From assembly GCA_905477545.1 (NCBI GenBank), contig CAJQGN010000295.1:1-33158 (forward strand): a stretch of 33,158 nt of DNA, given 5' to 3'. This stretch comes from an uncultured Acidimicrobiales bacterium (lineage in GTDB: Bacteria > Actinomycetota > Acidimicrobiia > Acidimicrobiales > Poriferisodalaceae). The first letter of the stretch is position 1, and each line of letters starts with the position of its first letter. Positions 8,607 to 16,729 of the stretch are shown here, in pieces. The notes under the pieces are model-generated. The model saw only the letters and a program-made list of their open reading frames with translations, searched no databases and was not told the DNA's origin. The translations under genes and the position numbers were made by a program.

Positions 8607-9677
8607 ATGGACATCGGAGTCTGTGTAGCTTCCCATATCGGTGATATCGACTATGTCGTTAGAGCTGAAGAACTCGGCTATACACATGCCTGGCTAGCTG
8701 ACAGCCAAATGATCTGGTCAGACTGCTACGCCGCATTAGCGTTAGCTGCGGACCGCACCAGCAAAATACAACTTGGAACTGGGGTTTCCGTCTCAGGGAC
8801 CCGGCCTGCTCCCGTTACTGCATCTTCAATAGCGACTATAAACGCTATAGCCCCAGGTCGTACTTTTCTCGGTATTGGCACCGGGAACACAGCAATGCGG
8901 ATCATGGGTCACAAACCACAACGTATCCAGGAATTTGACCAGTATTTAGCTGCTCTTAGACCTCTACTTCGCGGAGAAGAAGCCGAACATCATTTTGAAG
9001 GAACAACCCAACCGATAAGACATATCATGCCTGACCACGGGTTTGTTAACTTCAAAGATCCTATCCCCATGTACGTATCAGGATTCGGACCAAAATCACT
9101 AGCGCTGGCCGGTAAACATGGCGATGGTGCTGTTCTTTCCATGCCCCCTGATGGAAAAATGATGGAAAGAATGTGGGAAATGATTGAACGAGGAGCAACC
9201 GCAGACAACCAAACAATTAACCGGAATGACTACTTGACTTGCTCACTGACGACGATTGTTGTTCTTGATGAAGACGAAACCCTCTCAAGCCCCAGGGTTA
9301 AAGCCGAAGCCGGTGCCTTTGCTATGGCATCAGTTCACTACTCTTACGATCAGTTTCGTCAACTTGGTCGAACACCTGGAGGAAAGCTGGAAGAGATTTG
9401 GGATGAATACACAGCGTTACTCGCTGACTACGATGAAACTCGCATTCATCAACGAATACACGCTGGCCATAACTGTTGGGTTCTACCCGAAGAAGAACAA
9501 TTTCTAACCACAGAATTAATAGATGCCACATGCATCGTTGGTACCGCGAGCCAGGTCATTGAACGTATAAAAGAACTCGAGGCAACTGGCCTAAGCCAGT
9601 TAATGATTCTCCCTAATTGGGACCCGCGGTATGAAGTACTTGAACGAGTTGGGACCAAAGTCATTCCGCATCTTTAG
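8607..9677 (+). CDS. LLM-class (luciferase-like/F420-dependent) oxidoreductase
   Basis: DIGVCVASHIGDIDYVVRAEELGYTHAWLADSQM, IQLGTGVSVSGTRPAPVTASSIATINAIAPGR, GIGTGNTA, PMYVSGFGPKSLALAGKHGDG; AAGGAG RBS upstream of ATG. Confidence 0.9.
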   Translation: MDIGVCVASHIGDIDYVVRAEELGYTHAWLADSQMIWSDCYAALALAADRTSKIQLGTGVSVSGTRPAPVTASSIATINAIAPGRTFLGIGTGNTAMRIMGHKPQRIQEFDQYLAALRPLLRGEEAEHHFEGTTQPIRHIMPDHGFVNFKDPIPMYVSGFGPKSLALAGKHGDGAVLSMPPDGKMMERMWEMIERGATADNQTINRNDYLTCSLTTIVVLDEDETLSSPRVKAEAGAFAMASVHYSYDQFRQLGRTPGGKLEEIWDEYTALLADYDETRIHQRIHAGHNCWVLPEEEQFLTTELIDATCIVGTASQVIERIKELEATGLSQLMILPNWDPRYEVLERVGTKVIPHL

Positions 9678-9794
9678 ACCAAATTTTCTATCAGTTAGCT
9701 CTGAAATGGTGATTTGTGGTCACTGGTGTTAACCTGAGAAGTCGATCTTCCCACCGCACCTATTAGTGTGCCCCCAAAAAAGTCGCGAGTTATC

Positions 9795-10031
9795 ATGAGT
9801 AAAGTTTGCCAAGTAACCGGACGTAGGCCCACAGCAGGGTTTACTGTTTCACACTCCCATAAACGTAATAAAAGATGGTTTAGGCCTAACATTCAAACAA
9901 AAAAGTTTTTTGTGCCTAACGAAAAGCGTCACGTGACTCTCACTGTTAGTGCAAAAGGCATCAAAATTATTAATAAAAAAGGCATAGAATCAGTGATAGC
10001 TGATCTGCGCCGTCGTGGAGAGAAGATCTAA
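9795..10031 (+). CDS. rpmB: 50S ribosomal protein L28
   Basis: [34 protein letters not shown]...; internal ATG at 9795 preferred to the GTG at 9768. Confidence 0.93.
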   Translation: MSKVCQVTGRRPTAGFTVSHSHKRNKRWFRPNIQTKKFFVPNEKRHVTLTVSAKGIKIINKKGIESVIADLRRRGEKI

Positions 10032-10195
10032 TGGCAAAAAGTGACAAGCGCCCAGTGATCAAACTTAAGTCAACAGCAGGAACTGGGTTTACCTATTCCA
10101 CACGCAAGAACAAAACCAACACGCGTGAACGAATAGAGCTTCGAAAATACGACCCAGTTATTCGACAACACGTAATGTTCAAAGAAGAACGATAA
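10031..10195 (+). CDS. rpmG: 50S ribosomal protein L33 (54 aa; below the ORF-track length cutoff)
   Basis: Translated by eye: [54 protein letters not shown]; overlaps the rpmB stop by 1 nt. Confidence 0.95.
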   Translation: MAKSDKRPVIKLKSTAGTGFTYSTRKNKTNTRERIELRKYDPVIRQHVMFKEER

Positions 10196-10243
10196 CACCA
10201 CACTTTCAGTCCTTAACGTAGCCGATAATCGAGGTTTGTTGCC

Positions 10244-11440
10244 ATGGACCTGTCGGCACAACAAGCGCGCGCGATAGCCCTGACCTCACAGGGAATGGCA
10301 AGCACAATTTCTGATAAACCTGATTCCGATACATTTAAGAGAACTTTAGATTCTCTTGGAGTAATCCAAATAGACGCTGTTAACGCCGTCGCTCGGTCTC
10401 ACTTACTCGTGTTGAGAAGCCGCTTAGGTGGCACTCACCAACATCTCGAAAAACTGCTACAACAGCAGACTTACAAAGAACACATACTCGCTGAATATTG
10501 GGGACATGAAGCAAGCTTTCTTCCCACAGCCGATTGGCCTCTCTATAAATGGCGAATGAAAAGAGCTGCAGATGGTGAAATTTGGAAAGGTATCCGTAAT
10601 TTTGCGACCGAAAAACCCAGTTATATCAAACAGATCCTCAACGAATTAACTAAGCGAGGCCCATCAAAGGCTAGCGACTTTGAAAGAGGTGGCCCTAAGA
10701 GCTCCTGGTGGGGCTGGAGCGATTCTAAGCTCGCCTTAGAATGGTTATTTTGGATCGGAGAAATTACAGTCACCAATCGAATTAATTTCACTCGCTACTA
10801 CGATTTACCCCAAAACATATTTCCTGAAAAAATTTGCACCAGTGAACCCGAAGAAAGCACGGCGCAAAAGACTCTGATTCTCAATGCTGCTCGCTACCTC
10901 GGAGTAGCAACCGCGGACGACATAGTTGATTACCATCGACTTCCTAAAAAACTAGCCAAGCTTCGATTAATCGAGTTAGAAGAAGATCGCCGGCTAAGCA
11001 AAGTCACAGTAGAAGGCTGGGCTGAAGATGCATATATTCTTACAAAATTGGATAAGACGGAACATACCATCAGGACCAGCTTACTTAGCCCATTCGACCC
11101 AATCGTGTGGTTCCGACCTAGAGCAAAACGCTTATTTAATTTCGAATATAAACTAGAAATTTATCGGCCTAAAAGTAAACGCTTATTTGGTTATTACGTG
11201 ATGCCATTTTTACACGACAATATGCTCCGAGCACGTCTTGACATAAAAGCTAATCGATCTATTAATACGCTAGAAATTTTAGGATCATTTTCAGAACCGA
11301 AACTCATGAACAAATTGGCTATGCAAGCGTTATGGCGAGAGCTCAAAACTTTGGCAGAAGCTTGCGGACTAACCTCCATAAGCGTAAGTCATAATGGAGA
11401 TCTGGCTCCTGCCCTTCAGAAATTAGCTAAGTCAAAATGA
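10244..11440 (+). CDS. Winged-helix DNA-binding protein of the AlkZ/YcaQ (HTH_42) family
   Basis: LDSLGVIQIDAVNAVARSHLLVLRSRLG matches the YcaQ-type QxD region; LLSPFDPIVWFRPRAKRLFNFEYKLEIYRP...YYVMPFL matches the conserved C-terminal part. Confidence 0.85.
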   Translation: MDLSAQQARAIALTSQGMASTISDKPDSDTFKRTLDSLGVIQIDAVNAVARSHLLVLRSRLGGTHQHLEKLLQQQTYKEHILAEYWGHEASFLPTADWPLYKWRMKRAADGEIWKGIRNFATEKPSYIKQILNELTKRGPSKASDFERGGPKSSWWGWSDSKLALEWLFWIGEITVTNRINFTRYYDLPQNIFPEKICTSEPEESTAQKTLILNAARYLGVATADDIVDYHRLPKKLAKLRLIELEEDRRLSKVTVEGWAEDAYILTKLDKTEHTIRTSLLSPFDPIVWFRPRAKRLFNFEYKLEIYRPKSKRLFGYYVMPFLHDNMLRARLDIKANRSINTLEILGSFSEPKLMNKLAMQALWRELKTLAEACGLTSISVSHNGDLAPALQKLAKSK

Positions 11441-11835
11441 ACGAACTTAGACGAGGCTTATCTCTTGCATGTGCCGTATGTGGTTCGAGACATTTGTTCA
11501 AACGATTTGGACTCTTTGACATGCACGAAAAGTGTCCACTTTGCGGAATTCAATTTGAACGAATGGAGGGACACTTCCTAGGCGCAGTCGCCTTAAATAC
11601 TGTCATCTCCGCAGGGGCTGTACTCAGCACAATCTGTTTGACAATCGTTATTGCTGGAACAGATGTATCAAGCAAACTGCTCCTACTTACTGCGCTGCCT
11701 ATGGCAACTATTTTACCAGTTCTATTTGATCCGTTCTCTAGAACTCTGTGGACCGCTATTGATATTCTCATTCGGCCAGTAGAACCGAAAGAGCTAAATG
11801 AAGCTTTTCAATATAATTCCTCCAATGAAACATAG
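11437..11835 (+). CDS. DUF983 family membrane protein
   Basis: CAVCGSRHLFKRFGLFDMHEKCPLCGIQFER..G followed by two TM segments; start overlaps the previous stop (ATGA). Confidence 0.8.
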   Translation: MNELRRGLSLACAVCGSRHLFKRFGLFDMHEKCPLCGIQFERMEGHFLGAVALNTVISAGAVLSTICLTIVIAGTDVSSKLLLLTALPMATILPVLFDPFSRTLWTAIDILIRPVEPKELNEAFQYNSSNET

Positions 11836-11910
11836 CTTGAGGTTGCGTAACAGTCTTTAGGCAGGCAAACTTCATCTCCGCCCATAACTTACGTTGTGGG
11901 TATCACGGTT

Positions 11911-11985
11911 GGTCCCGTGGTGAAGTCTGGAGTTCACGCCGGCCTGTCAAGCCGGAGGTCGCGGGTTCAAATCCCGTCGGGACCG
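11911..11985 (+). tRNA. tRNA-Asp (anticodon GTC)
   Basis: Acceptor GGTCCCG/CGGGACC, anticodon arm GCCGG-CCTGTCAA-GCCGG region, T arm GCGGGTTCAAATCCCGT, discriminator G; no encoded CCA. Confidence 0.93.
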
Positions 11986-11986
11986 C

Positions 11987-12059
11987 GGTCGGGTAGCTCA
12001 GTTGGTAGAGCACACGCCTGAAAAGCGTGGGGTCACCGGATCGACGCCGGTCCCGACCA
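11987..12059 (+). tRNA. tRNA-Phe (anticodon GAA)
   Basis: Acceptor GGTCGGG/CCCGACC, D arm GCTCAGTTGGTAGAGC, anticodon arm CACGC-CTGAAAA-GCGTG, T arm ACCGG-ATCGACG-CCGGT; no encoded CCA. Confidence 0.93.
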
Positions 12060-12064
12060 CACTG

Positions 12065-12093
12065 TGAAGCCCGAAACTTAGTTTCGGGCTTCA
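12065..12093. terminator. Strong hairpin terminator downstream of tRNA-Phe
   Basis: TGAAGCCCGAAAC-TTA-GTTTCGGGCTTCA, 13-bp perfect stem with 3-nt loop. Confidence 0.75.
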
Positions 12094-12131
12094 TCATATT
12101 TTAAGTAAATACATTTATAAATTAATGATCC

Positions 12132-13532
12132 TTATTTACGAGTAACCCCATCGCTGATCGCAGCTGCAGAAACCGCTGCAGAAACCGCAGGAACAACAGA
12201 CCGGTCAAAAGCAGTTGGAATAATTAAATTTGGAGCGAGATCATCGCTAGAAACAGCAGCTGCGATTGCTCCAGCAGCAGCAATTTTCATATTCTCCGTA
12301 ATATCCATTGCATGTGCATCAAAAGCACCACGAAAAATGCCCGGGAAAGCAAGGACATTATTGATCTGATTTGGATAATCACTTCGCCCGGTCGCAACAA
12401 CAGCGGCAATATCAGCTATTGCCTCAGGCAGAATTTCTGGGTCAGGGTTAGCCATAGCAAATACTATTGGTTTATCGGCCATCGCTGCTACATCATCACG
12501 AGTCACTAAACCTGGCCCACTAAGGCCCATGAAAACATCGCTACCGATCATTGCCTTAGAAACAGTTCCAGTAACAGCATCTCGATTCGTGTTTTCTGCG
12601 AGCCATTGTTTCGCGCTATTTAGGTCATCTCGCCCTTTATGAATAGGGCCCATTCGATCACACACCACAACATCGCCAACGCCTCGTCCTAATAAAATTT
12701 TCGCACACGCAACACCAGCAGCACCAGCACCCAAAATCACGCATCGTAAATTATTCATGTCTTTACCAGTTATTCGCAAAGCGTTTTCGAGAGCAGCCAG
12801 TGCCACCACTGCAGTTCCGTGCTGATCATCATGAAAAACTGGTATGTCCAGTGCTTCTCTCAGAGCCTCTTCAACTTCAAATGCTCCCGGAGCTGCAATA
12901 TCTTCGAGGTTTATGCCCCCAAAGGTCGGAGCCAACCGAATAACGGTTTCAATAATTTCTTGAGGTTCTTTAACATCTAGGCAAATTGGAAACGCATCAA
13001 CACCCGCAAATTCTTTAAACAAAAGCGCTTTGCCTTCCATTACAGGCATCGCCGCAGCTGGACCAATATCTCCTAACCCCAGCACCGCCGTTCCATCACT
13101 CACTATGGCAACAGTATTTTTCCGAATAGTCAACTTATGTGAAAGAGCCTCATTCTCATGAATAGCCATACAGACTCTCGCAACACCCGGCGTATAGGCC
13201 ATCGATAAGTCATCGTTGTTCCGAAGCTCAATCCTGCTGACTGTTTCTAACTTTCCACCTTCATGAAGTTGAAAAGTCCGATCAACTGCACTAATCACTT
13301 TTATACCATCAAGACCATTCACGGCATCGCAAATTTCTTGAATGTGAGCCTCACTAGAAGCATCTACAACGACTTCCTCGTGTAGTGCATTACCAGTGAC
13401 CGAAAAGCCTCTCAAACTTCTAATATTGCCTCCAACATCACCGATTGCAGTGCATAAGCGCCCCATCGTTCCAGGCTCGTGGACAAGCTCTACTTCTAAA
13501 GTTGCGGAGAAAGCAGCGGTAGGCCGTGACAT
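12132..13532 (-). CDS. NAD(P)-dependent malic enzyme with N-terminal ACT domain
   Basis: ACT-like [27 protein letters not shown]; malic enzyme motifs [89 protein letters not shown]. Confidence 0.93.
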   Translation of the reverse strand: MSRPTAAFSATLEVELVHEPGTMGRLCTAIGDVGGNIRSLRGFSVTGNALHEEVVVDASSEAHIQEICDAVNGLDGIKVISAVDRTFQLHEGGKLETVSRIELRNNDDLSMAYTPGVARVCMAIHENEALSHKLTIRKNTVAIVSDGTAVLGLGDIGPAAAMPVMEGKALLFKEFAGVDAFPICLDVKEPQEIIETVIRLAPTFGGINLEDIAAPGAFEVEEALREALDIPVFHDDQHGTAVVALAALENALRITGKDMNNLRCVILGAGAAGVACAKILLGRGVGDVVVCDRMGPIHKGRDDLNSAKQWLAENTNRDAVTGTVSKAMIGSDVFMGLSGPGLVTRDDVAAMADKPIVFAMANPDPEILPEAIADIAAVVATGRSDYPNQINNVLAFPGIFRGAFDAHAMDITENMKIAAAGAIAAAVSSDDLAPNLIIPTAFDRSVVPAVSAAVSAAAISDGVTRK

Positions 13533-13626
13533 TAATAGCTCCTCATAAGACGAAAGAACCATTGTCTGACAACCAGAGCCCTTAATGCCATTCCAGAGCA
13601 AAAGTTTTTGATATCAATCAAATTAA

Positions 13627-14178
13627 TTATGGGCCTTCATAAGTAAAACCTAGGTCTAATGCAGTTAACAAGGGCCTAAATTCAATGCCTTGAGCTTCGC
13701 ACAAGGCGCGACAAGTTCCGCCTCGATCTACAACAGGCATAACCATTACCGGCACAGCTCCAATTGCTTTTACAACCTCGACGGCATCCATAGGAGAAGT
13801 TCCTCGGGTAACAACGTCCTCGGTAATGGCTACTCGATCGCCCGCAAGTAGTGCGCCAGCTAATCGCCCTTCCACACCATGATTCTTGGCTTCTTTTCTT
13901 ATGCTAAATGAACGAATACTTTGTCCACGACTTGCTGCCAACGCTGCGATACCAAATGCAACCGGGTCTGCTCCCATAGTCAATCCGCCAATAGCATCAA
14001 TATCCTTCAACTGGGTAAGTGCTAACTCAGCAACCAGTAAAAGTCCCTCAGGACGACAAACAGTTTGTTTACCATCGATAAACCATGAACTTTTTCGACC
14101 TGACTTCAAAACAAAGTCACCAGTTTGGATGGCATATTTTAATAAATGGTTTTTTAGTGCAATCTCACTTTGGTTCAT
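13627..14178 (-). CDS. pyrE: Orotate phosphoribosyltransferase
   Basis: FVLKSGRKSSWFIDGKQTVCRPEG, GGLTMGADPVAFGIA, RKEAKNHG, AITEDVVTRGTSPMDAV (PRPP motif). ATG at 14178 preferred; TTG at 14187 possible. Confidence 0.9.
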   Translation of the reverse strand: MNQSEIALKNHLLKYAIQTGDFVLKSGRKSSWFIDGKQTVCRPEGLLLVAELALTQLKDIDAIGGLTMGADPVAFGIAALAASRGQSIRSFSIRKEAKNHGVEGRLAGALLAGDRVAITEDVVTRGTSPMDAVEVVKAIGAVPVMVMPVVDRGGTCRALCEAQGIEFRPLLTALDLGFTYEGP

Positions 14179-14183
14179 ATTTC

Positions 14184-15218
14184 TCAATCATCCAACATTC
14201 GAACTATTCCATCTCCAACAACTGTTCTACCGATAACAAATGCTTCATGTCCGTGTGCCTCAGATATCTCAATCGCCTCCAATGAGTCCTCGGGTCGCAC
14301 AATTATGGCCATCCCAATCCCAAGGTTGAAAACTTTTTCCATCTCGTTTATCGACACAGGACCATCTTCAGCAATTCGGTCGAAAATTTCTGGCGTTCTC
14401 CAAGTATTTCTTCTGATAATTACATCTAACTGTCTTGGAATAACACGGCTTAAGTTTCCTGGTAGCCCTCCACCCGTTATGTGCGCTGCTCCACGCACTT
14501 CTATTTTCGAAAACAAAGCTAAAATGGCAGGCGCGTAAATAACCGAAGGTTTTAGAAGCTCCTCGCCAAGGGACATTGCAGACCCCTTGAAAGCGGGTTG
14601 TCCAAGGTCTTGTCCATTCATTAAAATTTTTCTGGCGAGGCTATACCCATTACATCGAAGACCAGGCGAAGCTAACCCGATAATAAGATCACCATTCTCT
14701 ACTTTCGAGACGGAAGGTAACTTTGAGCGCTCGGCTATACCAACAGCAAATCCTGAAAGGTCGAACTCATCTTTTCCCATAAGGCCGGGATGCTCCGCAA
14801 TTTCACCACCGGTTAATGCACATCCTGCTTGTCTACAACCTTCAGCAAAGCCTTTAACTAAATCTTCAATTCGACCTGGATTAACTGCACCTACTGTTAT
14901 TTGATCTAAGAAAAAAAGTGGTTCAGCGCCACTGGTAGCAATATCATCAACACACATAGCTACCACGTCTATCCCAATGGTTTCATAACTATTTAGTGCC
15001 ATAGCTACAAGAGTTTTTGTGCCAGCGCCATCGTTCCCTGACACCAAAATTGGTTCGTTATAACCCTCAGGAATAGCAACAACTGACCCAAATCCTCCTA
15101 TATCACTTAAGACTTCTGGTCTATAGGTTGAACGTAAATGAGGTCCTATCCGTCTAATCGCTTCATCAGCTGCGTCAATATCAACTCCGGACGCCGAATA
15201 AGTAATTTCTTCAGTCAT
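14184..15218 (-). CDS. purM: Phosphoribosylformylglycinamidine cyclo-ligase
   Basis: TYSASGVDIDAADEAI, VSGNDGAGTKTLVA, GIDVVAMCVDDIATSGAEPLFFLD, GGEIAEHPGLM, HITGGGLPGNLSRV. Confidence 0.96.
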   Translation of the reverse strand: MTEEITYSASGVDIDAADEAIRRIGPHLRSTYRPEVLSDIGGFGSVVAIPEGYNEPILVSGNDGAGTKTLVAMALNSYETIGIDVVAMCVDDIATSGAEPLFFLDQITVGAVNPGRIEDLVKGFAEGCRQAGCALTGGEIAEHPGLMGKDEFDLSGFAVGIAERSKLPSVSKVENGDLIIGLASPGLRCNGYSLARKILMNGQDLGQPAFKGSAMSLGEELLKPSVIYAPAILALFSKIEVRGAAHITGGGLPGNLSRVIPRQLDVIIRRNTWRTPEIFDRIAEDGPVSINEMEKVFNLGIGMAIIVRPEDSLEAIEISEAHGHEAFVIGRTVVGDGIVRMLDD

Positions 15219-16729
15219 GATTCGCTATTGAACTGAGGAACCGAAATTGATATTTGTTCAAGATCACTAACATTTTTATCAAGTTTCTCTTCCCTAATAA
15301 CTCTCGGAATTTCAACTGGATAGTTTCCGTCTAAACAAGCAGTACAAAACCCAGCACCCGATGCGCCCGTAGCACTAATCAATCGATCAAGGTCTAGATA
15401 CGCGATTGAATCCAAGCCCAAATAATCTCGGATTTCTTCAATAGTTAAGTTAGCTGCAATTAACTCGGTACGGCTTCCGGTATCCATGCCATAGAAACAT
15501 GGCCATCTATAGGGAGGTGATGAAATTCGCATGTGGACTTCAGCAGCACCGTTCGCTCTCAACATCTCTACGATAGCCCGTGTGGTAGTACCCCGAACTA
15601 TCGAGTCATCAACAACAACAAGCCTTTGCCCTTCAATATTACGACTTATTGGATTCAGTTTCATTTTTACACCTAGAGATCGCATCTCCTGCGTTGGGGC
15701 AATGAAAGTCCGTCCGATATACCTATTTTTAACTAACCCATCTTTATACGGAATACCGCTAGCTTGAGAGAAGCCCTGAGCTGCTGGGATACCAGATTCC
15801 GGCACTGGCATAACCAGATCTGCGTCTACAGGTGCTTGGTCAGCAAGCTCCTTTCCCATGTTTTGTCTCGCTGAGTGAATATTTTGTCCATATAAGATCG
15901 TGTCGGGTCTAGAAAAATAAACAAATTCAAAAATGCAAAGGCGCGGATCTGGTTCCTCAAATACGCGATGAGACGTCCACCCGTCAGAATCAATGACAAT
16001 CATTTCTCCGGGCTCAATTTCTCGAACAAAGTGAGCGCCAACCGTATCTAATGCCGGACTTTCTGAAGCTAGAACCCAACCATTTTCATGTTTACCCAAA
16101 CAAAGCGGCCAAAACCCTTGCGGGCCACGCACTCCAATTAAGTGATCTCGATCCATCACAACAAAAGAAAAGCCGCCCTTAAGTTTTGGCAGAACCCTCT
16201 TCATAGCCCAACATAACTCATTACCCGACGGGGCTTTCCCCGTTACCAGCTCCTGAGCTAACATTTCAGCTACTAGATCACTATCACTAACAACTAGGCC
16301 TTCAAGCATCCCCGTTTGCTCAGCTAGTTCATCGGTATTGACGAGATTCCCATTGTGCGCAAGAGCAAATTCTAGTCGTGCCACATCGCGATAAAAGGGT
16401 TGAGAGGCTCTCCAAGAGCTGGAGCCCGTAGTCGAGTAACGAGTATGCCCGATAGCAATTTCGCCCTCCAAGACTGTTAACACTCGTTCATCAAAAGCGC
16501 TTGAAACCAATCCCATATCCTTTACAACTGTCACACTAGAACCGTCTGAAACTGCTATCCCTGCGGATTCCTGCCCGCGATGTTGAAGCGCGTAAAGACC
16601 AAGATAGGTTAAATGAGCCACAGAGGCTCCGGGTGTAAAAACACCAAAAACGCCACAGGCTTCTGTGGGCTTTATTAAGTCAACACCGACATCTTCAGTA
16701 ATTTTAGACACCGGAAGATAGGGACTCAT
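15215..16729 (-). CDS. purF: Amidophosphoribosyltransferase
   Basis: Propeptide then CGVFGVF, GLYALQHRGQESAGIAV, GHTRYSTTG, VVDDSIVRGTTTRAIV, SPPYRWPCFYGMD, FCTACLDGNYP. Confidence 0.97.
   Translation of the reverse strand: MSPYLPVSKITEDVGVDLIKPTEACGVFGVFTPGASVAHLTYLGLYALQHRGQESAGIAVSDGSSVTVVKDMGLVSSAFDERVLTVLEGEIAIGHTRYSTTGSSSWRASQPFYRDVARLEFALAHNGNLVNTDELAEQTGMLEGLVVSDSDLVAEMLAQELVTGKAPSGNELCWAMKRVLPKLKGGFSFVVMDRDHLIGVRGPQGFWPLCLGKHENGWVLASESPALDTVGAHFVREIEPGEMIVIDSDGWTSHRVFEEPDPRLCIFEFVYFSRPDTILYGQNIHSARQNMGKELADQAPVDADLVMPVPESGIPAAQGFSQASGIPYKDGLVKNRYIGRTFIAPTQEMRSLGVKMKLNPISRNIEGQRLVVVDDSIVRGTTTRAIVEMLRANGAAEVHMRISSPPYRWPCFYGMDTGSRTELIAANLTIEEIRDYLGLDSIAYLDLDRLISATGASGAGFCTACLDGNYPVEIPRVIREEKLDKNVSDLEQISISVPQFNSES

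Noticed and set aside
11903-12097. 64-aa minus ORF (…PTGFEPATSGLTGRRELQTSPRDQP)
   Set aside because: It is the antisense translation of the tRNA-Asp/tRNA-Phe pair; this peptide type is a well-known spurious annotation over tRNAs.
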